The notes: generated by a model not told the origin, from the sequence alone. Shown: positions 1 through 5,712, numbered from the stretch's first letter. The stretch: 6,677 nt of DNA from Deltaproteobacteria bacterium (GCA_003694325.1 RFKJ01000312.1:1-6677), one strand, 5' to 3'. Made by a program: numbers and translations.

Positions 1-4
1 CCCC

Positions 5-22
5 GACCGGACGCCGCCGGTC
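5..22. other. Small inverted repeat at left edge
   Basis: GACCGG at 5-10 is the exact reverse complement of CCGGTC at 17-22, giving a 6-bp stem with a 6-base loop. It could be the tail of a terminator for a gene to the left of the window, or chance in GC-rich DNA. No T tract follows it. The rest of the stretch up to base 97 is C-rich leader sequence for the TerC gene with no recognisable sigma-70 promoter. Confidence 0.25.
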
Positions 23-63
23 CACACTCCCCCCTGCTCGCCCGGGCCGCCTCCTCGGATACC

Positions 64-88
64 CTCCGCACCCCCATCCTTCGCGGAG
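64..88 (+). promoter_or_regulatory. Possible hairpin covering the TerC ribosome binding site
   Basis: CTCCGC at 64-69 is the perfect complement of GCGGAG at 83-88, and the latter contains the GGAG Shine-Dalgarno element. A 6-bp stem with a 13-base loop could hide the site in the mRNA. Some TerC/YkoY relatives sit behind the yybP-ykoY manganese riboswitch, but none of that aptamer's conserved core is visible here. The element may be chance in C-rich leader sequence. Confidence 0.3.
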
Positions 89-97
89 TGCCGACCC

Positions 98-892
98 ATG
101 GGCGACATCTTCACGCTGCACAACCTGTTCACCCTGGCGATGCTCATCTTCCTGCAGGCGGTGCTCGGCTTCGACAACCTGCTCTACATCAGCATCGAGT
201 CCAAGCGGGCGCCCGAGGACCGCCAGAGCTTCGTCCGCAAGGCGGGGGTCGGCCTGGCCATCGCGCTGCGGATCCTCCTGCTGTTCCTGGTGGTCCACGC
301 CATCGACGCCTTCCAGGAGCCCTTCGCCAGCCCCCGCCTGGGCCACGTCTTCGAGGGCGAGTTCAACGTGCACTCCCTCATCGTGCTCGGCGGCGGGGCG
401 TTCATCGTCTTCACCGCGATCAAGGAGATCATGCACATGCTGTCGTCGGAGGAGCCCGGTGAGCACGTCGACACCAGCAGCCGCTCGGTGGCGGCCAGCG
501 TGGCGATGATCTCGTTGATGAACGTGGTCTTCTCCTTCGACAGCATCCTGTCGGCCATCGCGCTCACCGACGAGTTCTGGGTGATGGCGGTGGCCATCGT
601 GCTGTCCGGCGTCCTGATGATCGTGCTCGCCGACCGGGTCAGCGAGTTCCTGAAGAAGAACCGGATGTACGAGGTACTCGGACTGTTCATCCTGTTCCTG
701 GTCGGCGTCATGCTGCTGACCGAGGGCGGACACCTCGCCCACATCCACCTGTGGGGCCACCCGGTCGAGGCGATGTCCAAGTCGACGTTCTACTTCGTGA
801 TCATCGTGCTGGTCATCGTCGATGTCGCCCAGAGCCGCTACCAGAAGAAGCTCGACGCGTTGCGCTCGACTCGTGGACCGAGCCCCGGCTGA
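98..892 (+). CDS. TerC-family integral membrane protein
   Basis: Polytopic inner-membrane protein of 264 residues, in the TerC/YkoY/Alx group of the LysE superfamily. Characterised relatives are linked to manganese or other metal export and to tellurite resistance. Seven or so hydrophobic segments are visible, roughly at 10-32, 52-70, 92-115, 133-157, 160-178, 191-208 and 230-246. Two family signature motifs are present: LGFDNLL around D26-N27 and FSFDSIL around D148-S149. These form the pseudo-symmetric halves of the fold. The position six residues before each motif aspartate, usually Glu or Asp, is Gln20 in the first half and Asn142 in the second. The start is ATG with GGAG at 85-88, nine bases upstream. 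The gene stands alone and is followed by a hairpin and a convergent gene. The family call is secure; the substrate is unknown. Confidence 0.93.
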   Translation: MGDIFTLHNLFTLAMLIFLQAVLGFDNLLYISIESKRAPEDRQSFVRKAGVGLAIALRILLLFLVVHAIDAFQEPFASPRLGHVFEGEFNVHSLIVLGGGAFIVFTAIKEIMHMLSSEEPGEHVDTSSRSVAASVAMISLMNVVFSFDSILSAIALTDEFWVMAVAIVLSGVLMIVLADRVSEFLKKNRMYEVLGLFILFLVGVMLLTEGGHLAHIHLWGHPVEAMSKSTFYFVIIVLVIVDVAQSRYQKKLDALRSTRGPSPG

Positions 893-896
893 TCGG

Positions 897-925
897 GCCG
901 GGGCGGCGCAGCGCCGCCCCCCGGC
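897..925. terminator. GC hairpin between convergent genes, candidate bidirectional terminator
   Basis: Bases 900-908 pair perfectly with 912-920 (9 bp, loop CAG). The stem extends by three more pairs (897-899 with 923-925) across a two-base bulge. It begins a few bases after the TerC stop at 892 and ends ten bases before the stop of the opposing gene at 935. There is no T tract on either side, so it is a terminator-like or 3'-protecting structure rather than a textbook intrinsic terminator. Confidence 0.55.
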
Positions 926-934
926 TCGCGACGC

Positions 935-1300
935 TCAGTGCTGGTGCGGGTGGGTGACGGCCCCCTCGGGCACGTGGTCCAGGGGCACCAGGTCGAAGCG
1001 CGTGGCGACGAACTTCCCCTCGACCACCTGTCCGTCGACCCGGGCCTGCCGACGCATGGTGCACATGCCGCCGGGCCCGTGGCTGTCGTGGTCCGGCGGC
1101 AGCACGCCGAGGACTTCGTAGGTACGCCCGTCCAGCTCGACAGCCCAGTAGCAGCCCGGCCGATCCTGCCGGCCGAACACGCAGCTCCCGCAGGCGACGG
1201 TCACGAGCCGATCGTGCACCTCCTCGCCCCGCTCGATGCACCCGGCGGAGACCGCGGCGACCGGCAGGGACAGGACGAAGGCGAGGAGGAGGGTCCGCAC
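935..1300 (-). CDS. Small exported cysteine-rich protein, DUF6370-like
   Basis: Protein of 121 residues with an N-terminal signal sequence: Arg2, then a hydrophobic core at about 4-17, then V-S-A-G-C ending at Cys21. Cleavage could be by signal peptidase I after VSA. The lipobox is imperfect because position -3 is Ser. The mature part has CGSC at 37-40, Cys50 and Cys80, an ELDGRTYEV strand at 55-63, DHDSHG at 70-75, and QVVEGKFVATRFDLV near 91-105. From memory this pattern matches the small DUF6370 family of unknown function. The C-terminus is histidine-rich (His117, His119, His121), so metal binding or disulfide chemistry is possible but unproven. The GTG start at 1300 is the first start codon after an in-frame TAG at 1310-1312, with a weak AGGG upstream. 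It is divergent from the ATPase gene. Confidence 0.75.
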   Translation of the reverse strand: MRTLLLAFVLSLPVAAVSAGCIERGEEVHDRLVTVACGSCVFGRQDRPGCYWAVELDGRTYEVLGVLPPDHDSHGPGGMCTMRRQARVDGQVVEGKFVATRFDLVPLDHVPEGAVTHPHQH

Positions 1301-1405
1301 CTCGGTGCCCTAACGCGACCTGCCGCCCGCCACGGCGACCGTTCCCCCTCCGGACCGCGACGGGGCGCCCTCCACCCGTTGATAGGCTGACGTCGAGGAG
1401 GCCCC
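1301..1405. promoter_or_regulatory. Divergent intergenic region
   Basis: These 105 bases separate the minus-strand DUF6370-like gene from the plus-strand ATPase gene, so promoters for both should lie here. TAGGCT at 1383-1388 fits a loose TANNNT minus-10 for the ATPase, but there is no convincing minus-35 at the right distance. AGGAGG at 1396-1401, four bases before the ATG at 1406, is a strong ribosome binding site. CCTCC at 1369-1373 could pair with it. Confidence 0.3.
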
Positions 1406-2611
1406 ATGCCCGACAAGCCCAACCCGGCCCAGGCCGCTCGGGAGCGCGAGAGTCAGCGCATCGGCGGCGAGGTCGTCCGCCTGCTCGACAACCTGCTGCA
1501 GCGGGCCACCGACGCCCGCGCCTCCGACCTCCACATCGAGCCCAAGGAACACATGATCCGGGTGCGCTTCCGGGTCGACGGGGTCATGGTCGAGCAGCGC
1601 CCCCTCCCGACCAGCTACGCCGCGCCCCTGCTGTCGCGGATCAAGGTCGTCGCCCAGATGGACATCGCCGAGAAGCGGATCCCCCAGGACGGCACCTTCA
1701 CCTTCACCACGAAGGACCAGGAGCACATCGCCGTCCGGGCGTCGACCTTTCCCTCCGTCCACGGCGAGAAGGCGGTGCTTCGCCTGATGCACGGCGGGCA
1801 GGTGATGAGCCTCACCGAGCTGGGGGTCGCCACCGACCAGGAACTGGCCCTGCGCCGGATGGCCTGGCGACCGGGCGGGCTGGTGGTGGTCACCGGACCC
1901 ACGGGCTCCGGCAAGACCTCGACCCTCTACGCCCTCCTCGAAGAGGTCGACGCCGTGCGCCGCAACGTGGTCACCCTCGAAGACCCCATCGAGGTCCCCC
2001 TCCCCAACATCACCCAGGGCCAGATCAACCCCAAGGCCGGGTTCACCTGGGCCCGCGGCCTCCGCGCCGTGCTCCGCCAGGACCCCGACGTCATCCTGGT
2101 CGGCGAGATGCGGGACACCGAGACCGCCCAGACCGCCGTCCAGGCCAGCCTCACCGGGCACCTCGTGCTGTCGACCATCCACACCAACTCGTCGGTCGAG
2201 ACGATGATCCGGCTCATCGACATGGGCATGGAGCCCTACATCGTCAGCAACGCCCTCATCGGCGTGGTGGCCCAGCGCCTGGTCCGCACCCTGTGCCCGT
2301 TCTGCGCCGTGCCGGGCCCGCCCTACGAGGAGGACCTGGAGGATCTCGGCTTCGATATCGGCGAGCTGTCGGGCTCGAAGCGGGCCGTCGGCTGCCCCGA
2401 GTGCATGGGGACCGGGTTTCTGGGTCGCACCGGGATCTTCGACGTGGTCCCCGTCGACGACGACCTGCGGACCGTGCTGAAGCGCAGCGGCCAGGTGCGC
2501 GAGATCAAGATGGTGCTCAAGGAGAAGGGGTTGCCGACCCTGCGGCGGGCGGGGGTCGACCTGGTCGCGGCGGGGACGACGACCCTCGGAGAGGTCATCC
2601 GGGTCACGTGA
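1406..2611 (+). CDS. GspE/PilB-type secretion or pilus ATPase, N-terminally short
   Basis: Cytoplasmic hexameric-type ATPase of 401 residues from the GspE/PilB/PilT superfamily, which powers type II secretion or type IV pilus assembly. All core motifs are intact: ASDLHIEP at 39-46, Walker A GPTGSGKT at 164-171, Asp box TLEDPIE at 190-196, Walker B DVILVGEMRD at 228-237, and His box LTGHLVLSTIHTN at 249-261. A tetracysteine zinc site (C297/C300 with C330/C333) points to GspE or PilB rather than PilT. The protein lacks the long N-terminal domain that docks GspE or PilB to its membrane partner; only about 20 polar residues precede the core. AGGAGG four bases before the ATG supports this start. 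No pilin, PilC/GspF or secretin gene lies in the window, so the partner machine is unknown. Confidence 0.93.
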   Translation: MPDKPNPAQAARERESQRIGGEVVRLLDNLLQRATDARASDLHIEPKEHMIRVRFRVDGVMVEQRPLPTSYAAPLLSRIKVVAQMDIAEKRIPQDGTFTFTTKDQEHIAVRASTFPSVHGEKAVLRLMHGGQVMSLTELGVATDQELALRRMAWRPGGLVVVTGPTGSGKTSTLYALLEEVDAVRRNVVTLEDPIEVPLPNITQGQINPKAGFTWARGLRAVLRQDPDVILVGEMRDTETAQTAVQASLTGHLVLSTIHTNSSVETMIRLIDMGMEPYIVSNALIGVVAQRLVRTLCPFCAVPGPPYEEDLEDLGFDIGELSGSKRAVGCPECMGTGFLGRTGIFDVVPVDDDLRTVLKRSGQVREIKMVLKEKGLPTLRRAGVDLVAAGTTTLGEVIRVT

Positions 2612-2613
2612 GC

Positions 2614-2642
2614 CGGCGGCCGCCCCCCGGTTCGGGCCGCCG
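2614..2642. terminator. GC hairpin between convergent genes, candidate bidirectional terminator
   Basis: CGGCGGCC at 2614-2621 pairs perfectly with GGCCGCCG at 2635-2642 (8 bp, 13-base loop). It fills most of the 36-base gap between the ATPase stop (2609-2611) and the stop of the opposing anti-sigma gene (2648-2650). No T run is present on either strand. Confidence 0.45.
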
Positions 2643-2647
2643 CGAGG

Positions 2648-2920
2648 TCAGCGCTCGCGGCCCAGCCGGGCGAGGATGCGGCGGGACACCTCCGGCGGGG
2701 CCTCCTCGGCACCGAGTCGCTCGCGCACCGCGCGGACGGTGGCGGCGTAGCGCCCCCCGAACCGGGCGCACCAGTCGCAGCCGGCCAGGTGGGCCCGCGC
2801 CTGCGCCGCCAGCTCCGGCGACAGGGTGCCGGCCACGTAGTCGTCGAGACAGGCCAGCACGTCGGTGCACCACAGCCCGCCCACGAGGCGCGGTTCCGGT
2901 CGGCGTTCGGGCTCAGTCAT
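2648..2920 (-). CDS. Soluble zinc-binding anti-sigma factor (zf-HC2/ZAS type)
   Basis: Protein of 90 residues with the zinc-binding anti-sigma signature: Cys18, then the helix LDDYVAGTLSPE (25-36), then His44-x3-Cys48-x2-Cys51. Cys18, His44, Cys48 and Cys51 are the expected four ligands; Cys24 is an extra cysteine. There is no hydrophobic segment after the zinc domain, so it should be cytoplasmic, like RsrA or ChrR-class anti-sigmas, rather than membrane-anchored. Its ATG lies inside the last codons of the sigma gene (ATGACTGA, 8-base overlap), which implies translational coupling and a matched sigma/anti-sigma stoichiometry. It most likely binds the sigma factor encoded just upstream and releases it on a signal. 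Redox sensing is a reasonable inference, not shown. The family call is strong. Confidence 0.88.
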   Translation of the reverse strand: MTEPERRPEPRLVGGLWCTDVLACLDDYVAGTLSPELAAQARAHLAGCDWCARFGGRYAATVRAVRERLGAEEAPPEVSRRILARLGRER

Positions 2921-3455
2921 GGCGAAGGTCCGCCTGCAGCTCGGCCATCAGCCGCAGGCGCGCCCGGTGCAGCCGGGACTTGAGGGCGGAGAGGTCGATT
3001 CCGAGGGCCTGGGCGGCCTCCGGACCGGTGAGCTGTTCCAGGTCGCGCAGCACGATCACCTCGCGATCCGCCGGTGCCAGGCGGTCCATGGCGGCCCACA
3101 GGCGGCGGCGGTCCTGCAGGGCCTCGACGAATGCCTCCGGGTCTTCCATCCGCCCCCAGCCGGCCAGGCTGCCCAGCTCGTGCAGCGGAACCGGTGCGAC
3201 CGGCTCCCCCTTGCGACGGCGCCAGGTGCGGGCGGCCTGGCGTCGGGCCAGGCCGAGCAGCCAGGCCCGCACGCTGCCCTCGCCCCGCCAGCCCGCCGCG
3301 CCCCGGCAGGCGGCCAGGAAGGTCTCCTGCATGGCATCCTCGGCGGCCTGGTCGGAGGCGGTGAGGGCCCGGCAGGTGCGCCAGACCGCGCCCTGGTGGC
3401 GGCGCACCAGCTCGTTGCAGGCGGCGGTGTCGCCGGCGGCGACGGCGGCCAGCAA
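2913..3455 (-). CDS. ECF-type RNA polymerase sigma factor
   Basis: Group IV sigma-70 protein that directs RNA polymerase to a stress or envelope-type regulon. The core is 180 residues counted from a TTG at 3455. Region 2 spans about 10-80, with the DAMQETF motif at 40-46 and the SVRAWLLGLARR helix at 61-72. A variable linker follows at 82-115. Region 4 spans about 120-172, with its helix-turn-helix at LTGPEAAQALGIDLSALKSRLHRARLRL. The TTG has no Shine-Dalgarno sequence at a useful distance and starts inside the conserved D-x-x-L-L segment. An in-frame CTG at 3506, with GGAG seven bases upstream, would give 197 residues and sits 15 bases after the preceding gene's stop. The true start is therefore uncertain. 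The gene overlaps the anti-sigma gene by 8 bases and is probably co-transcribed with the DUF2892 gene. Confidence 0.9.
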   Translation of the reverse strand: MLAAVAAGDTAACNELVRRHQGAVWRTCRALTASDQAAEDAMQETFLAACRGAAGWRGEGSVRAWLLGLARRQAARTWRRRKGEPVAPVPLHELGSLAGWGRMEDPEAFVEALQDRRRLWAAMDRLAPADREVIVLRDLEQLTGPEAAQALGIDLSALKSRLHRARLRLMAELQADLRHD

Positions 3456-3503
3456 CGCGGCGTCGCCCGTCTCCGACGGGGGCGGGGCGGCGGGGGCGTC
3501 CGG

Positions 3504-3517
3504 CAGGCCACTGCTCC
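3504..3517 (-). promoter_or_regulatory. Ribosome binding site and possible CTG start of the sigma factor
   Basis: On the minus strand GGAG lies seven bases before an in-frame CTG (3506-3504). This is the only well-placed Shine-Dalgarno in the stretch between the TAG of the upstream gene (3524-3522) and the conserved sigma coding sequence. From this CTG the frame is open and adds a Pro/Ala-rich segment ending in SETGDAA before the core. A GTG at 3511-3509 lies too close to the GGAG and is in the wrong frame. Confidence 0.4.
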
Positions 3518-3521
3518 GAGG

Positions 3522-3734
3522 CTAGGAGTTCCGGGTCGAGATCCCCAGCAGGGTGTAGATCGGGCACGAGCCTACCGCGGCGGTGAACAGCAGGACCAGC
3601 CCGAGCAGGCCGATCAGCCCCCATCCGGGGACCGGCCCGATGACCAGCAGGGAGAGCAGCGCGACGCCGAGCACGGCGCGAACGATGCGATCGGCGGAGC
3701 CTTCGTTGGTGGGGAGGAGCTTGCTGTCGGCCAT
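3522..3734 (-). CDS. DUF2892 (YgaP-like transmembrane domain) protein
   Basis: Small inner-membrane protein of 70 residues. After a polar N-terminus with NEGSADRIVR at 10-19, two hydrophobic helices run from about 17-33 and 38-56. They are followed by SCPIYTLLGIST at 56-67, the conserved Cys-Pro turn of this family. In E. coli YgaP this domain is fused to a rhodanese; here it stands alone, which is common. Its function is unknown. A link to sulfur or thiol chemistry is only by analogy with YgaP. GGAGG at 3744-3740, five bases before the ATG, supports the start. The gene is first in an apparent operon with the sigma and anti-sigma genes; its TAG is followed by sigma coding sequence in the same frame. 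Confidence 0.85.
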   Translation of the reverse strand: MADSKLLPTNEGSADRIVRAVLGVALLSLLVIGPVPGWGLIGLLGLVLLFTAAVGSCPIYTLLGISTRNS

Positions 3735-3760
3735 GGTGACCTCCGTGGTCGGGGTTCACC
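3735..3760 (-). promoter_or_regulatory. Hairpin enclosing the Shine-Dalgarno of the DUF2892 gene
   Basis: Read on the minus strand, the 26 bases directly before the ATG fold on themselves. GGTGA pairs with TCACC, CC with GG, and CCG with CGG, giving ten pairs with two single-A bulges and an ACCA loop. The full GGAGG ribosome binding site lies in the 3' arm and the stem ends at the start codon. Such a structure would lower initiation unless opened by a protein, ligand or temperature. The pairing is seen in the sequence; the regulation is inferred. Confidence 0.4.
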
Positions 3761-3777
3761 ATCCAGGTTCCAGGAAG

Positions 3778-3796
3778 GGAGGAATTGGATTCCCCC
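3778..3796. promoter_or_regulatory. Operator-like dyad upstream of the sigma operon
   Basis: GGAAT at 3781-3785 and ATTCC at 3789-3793 form a perfect inverted repeat around TGG. Two further flanking pairs (3778-3779 with 3795-3796) follow after one mismatch. It lies about 45-60 bases before the DUF2892 ATG in the least GC-rich patch of the window. On the minus strand the nearby GGAACC (3771-3766) resembles an ECF minus-35 element, but no matching minus-10 is evident. A repressor or activator site is possible; no regulator can be named. Confidence 0.3.
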
Positions 3797-3842
3797 GACC
3801 CGAAGAAAACTCTCGCCCCGGGCCGCCCTCGCCGCCGAAGAT

Positions 3843-3871
3843 CGGCGCGGTCGTCGGGCCGACCCGCGCCG
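3843..3871 (-). terminator. Strong hairpin directly after the acyl-CoA synthetase gene
   Basis: Bases 3843-3850 pair perfectly with 3864-3871 (8 bp). After a two-base bulge, GTCG at 3853-3856 pairs with CGAC at 3860-3863 around a three-base loop. The hairpin begins two bases after the stop codon (3876-3874) on the minus strand. Only a short ATCTT follows, so the U tract is weak. It probably ends or stabilises the hydrolase-synthetase transcript. Confidence 0.55.
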
Positions 3872-3873
3872 GC

Positions 3874-5703
3874 TCACCCGTACAGCGCGGCGATGTCCGC
3901 GGCGTACCGCGCCTCGACGACCCGCCGCTTCAGCTTGAGGGTCGGCGTCAGCTCGCCGGCCTCCACCGTCCACGGTCGGGGCAGCACCGCGAAGCGCTTG
4001 ATGGTGGAGAAGCGCGGCAGGGTCTCGTTGAGCCGGGCCACGCGATCGGCCACCTCGGCCTGCACCTCGGGTCGCTGTCGCCAGGCGTCGGCGTCCCCCG
4101 GCCACCCGCCGGCCCGGGCCCGGGCCGCCAGGGCCTCCTCGTCGAGCGTCAGCAACGCCACGAGGTAGGGGCGCTCGTCCCCCACGACGAGGGCCTGGCC
4201 GATGATCCCGCCTTCCAGGGCCTTCTCCAGGGGCGCGGGGGCGATGTTCTTGCCGCCGGCGGTGACGATGATCGCCTTCTTGCGCCCGGTGATGCGCAGG
4301 TAGCCGTCGGCATCGACGGTCCCCAGGTCCCCTGTCCGGAACCACGGCGCGCCACCGTCGGGATCGGGGAGGAAGGCGGCGGCCGTCGCCGCGGGGTCGT
4401 CGAGGTAGGCGCGAAACACCCCGGGCCCGCGCACCAGCACCTCTCCATCGTCGGCGATCCGCACCTCGGTGTCGGGGAGGGGGCGTCCCACCGTGCCCAG
4501 CCGGAATTCGGTGTCGGTCTCGAGGGTGGCCGGGGCGCAGGTCTCGGTGAGCCCCCAGCCCTGGCGCACCGCGATCCCCATGGCCTCGAACCACAGCGCC
4601 ACGTCGGGGGACAGCGCGGCCCCGCCGGAGATCACGGTGTGCAGCGCTCCGCCCAGCCCGTCGCGGACCCGACGGGCCACCAGGCGATCGGCGAGGGCGG
4701 CCTGCAGGCGCAGCCGCCGGGGCGGCACGCTGCCCCGGACCCGGTGATGGCGAATGGCGACGCCCACCAGCTCGGCCCACCGCATCAGCGCCGCCGGAAT
4801 CGGCCCGCGCGATGCCGCCCGGGCCTGGGCGCGGGCCCGGATCTTCTCCAGCATCCGCGGCACCGTCACCAGGATCGTCGGCCGCGACGCAGCGATGACC
4901 TCGGGCAGGTCGTCCAGGGAGGGGCTGAACCAGCCGGAGATGTCCTCGACCAGCCCGCGGTAGGTGGCGAAGCGCTGCAGGCTGTGGGCCAGCGGCAGGA
5001 ACACGATGGAGCGCTGCCCCGGCGGCAGCGGCCAGCGCTGGCGGGTCCCCAGGATGTTGGCCAGGAAGTGACCATGGGTGAGCACGACCCCCTTGGGTCG
5101 GCCGGTGGTGCCCGAGGTGTAGACCACCGTGGCGACGTCGTCGGGACCGACGGCTGCGATCTGCGCTCGCAGCATCGCTTCGTCGGGGCGGCCGGGGGCC
5201 AGCGGGGGCACCGCCTGGTCGGGCTTCATGGCGAAGACGTGGCGCAGGTCGTCGAGCTGGTCGAGGAAGGGCGCGACCGGTGCGTGGCGCCGATCGTCGT
5301 CGACCACCAGCAGCTCGGCCCGGCTGTGGCGGAGCTGCCAGGCGACCTCCTTGCCGGTGAGGGTCGGGTAGATGCCGACGGTGATGCCGCCCAGCGACAG
5401 GACGGCGAGGTCCAGCGCGCACCAGGCGTGGCTGGTCTCGGCAAGGATCGCGACCCGGCTGCCGCGTCCCACCCCCAGCGAACGCAGCCGCACCGCCAGC
5501 CCGGCGATGGACGCCAGCGCCTGCCCCAGGCTGAGGTGCCGCCATCCCGGGGGCGCTGCCGTCGACGGGCCGGGCGGCATCCACTCGGGCGGCAGCTCGA
5601 CGAAGCCGGCATCGTCGCGCACGGTGAAGGCCACCGCGTCCGGGGAACGGTCGACCCGCTCCAGGAACAGTCCCGGCACCGAGCGGGGTGGGGCGGCCGT
5701 CAC
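3874..5703 (-). CDS. AMP-dependent long-chain acyl-CoA synthetase-type enzyme
   Basis: Adenylate-forming enzyme of 609 residues, a typical length for bacterial FadD15-like or ACSL-like long-chain fatty acid-CoA ligases. It should convert a carboxylic acid, ATP and CoA to acyl-CoA, AMP and pyrophosphate. Visible motifs are the P-loop YTSGTTGRPKG (195-205), FLPLAHSLQR (235-244), SGGAALSP (359-366), GWGLTET (382-388), FRTGD (455-459), ITGRKK (471-476), the GGKNIAP hinge (483-489) and the C-terminal ELTPTLKLKRR (584-594), whose Lys590 is the likely catalytic lysine. All are intact. The GTG at 5703 is chosen because GGAGG (5712-5708) precedes it and it overlaps the hydrolase stop as GTGA, a coupling signature. 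The open frame extends further upstream, but only as an overlap of the hydrolase gene. Chain-length specificity cannot be read from the sequence. Confidence 0.93.
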   Translation of the reverse strand: MTAAPPRSVPGLFLERVDRSPDAVAFTVRDDAGFVELPPEWMPPGPSTAAPPGWRHLSLGQALASIAGLAVRLRSLGVGRGSRVAILAETSHAWCALDLAVLSLGGITVGIYPTLTGKEVAWQLRHSRAELLVVDDDRRHAPVAPFLDQLDDLRHVFAMKPDQAVPPLAPGRPDEAMLRAQIAAVGPDDVATVVYTSGTTGRPKGVVLTHGHFLANILGTRQRWPLPPGQRSIVFLPLAHSLQRFATYRGLVEDISGWFSPSLDDLPEVIAASRPTILVTVPRMLEKIRARAQARAASRGPIPAALMRWAELVGVAIRHHRVRGSVPPRRLRLQAALADRLVARRVRDGLGGALHTVISGGAALSPDVALWFEAMGIAVRQGWGLTETCAPATLETDTEFRLGTVGRPLPDTEVRIADDGEVLVRGPGVFRAYLDDPAATAAAFLPDPDGGAPWFRTGDLGTVDADGYLRITGRKKAIIVTAGGKNIAPAPLEKALEGGIIGQALVVGDERPYLVALLTLDEEALAARARAGGWPGDADAWRQRPEVQAEVADRVARLNETLPRFSTIKRFAVLPRPWTVEAGELTPTLKLKRRVVEARYAADIAALYG

Positions 5704-5712
5704 GGCGCCTCC
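5700..5712 (-). promoter_or_regulatory. Coupled stop/start and internal ribosome binding site
   Basis: The hydrolase stop TGA (5702-5700) overlaps the synthetase start GTG (5703-5701) as GTGA. GGAGG at 5712-5708, inside the end of the hydrolase gene, sits four bases before the GTG. This decides the synthetase start and argues that the two proteins are made together. Confidence 0.75.

Noticed and set aside
1..97. yybP-ykoY manganese riboswitch upstream of TerC
   Set aside because: The conserved aptamer core elements are not visible and the leader in the window is short and C-rich.
1369..1401. CCTCC pairing with the GGAGG of the ATPase ribosome site
   Set aside because: Only five pairs across a 23-base loop; likely chance in a GC-rich leader.
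1310..2182. Minus-strand frame antisense to the ATPase gene
   Set aside because: The Gly, Asp, Val and His-rich translation has no motif, and the plus strand encodes a complete ATPase.
3833..3847. Second small hairpin (CGCCGA / TCGGCG) after the synthetase gene
   Set aside because: Its 6-bp stem overlaps the arm of the stronger hairpin at 3843-3871, so it is at best an alternative fold.
2865..3938. Plus-strand frame opposite the sigma, DUF2892 and intergenic region
   Set aside because: Low-complexity Gly, Gln and Arg-rich product with no domain. The opposite strand holds recognisable genes.
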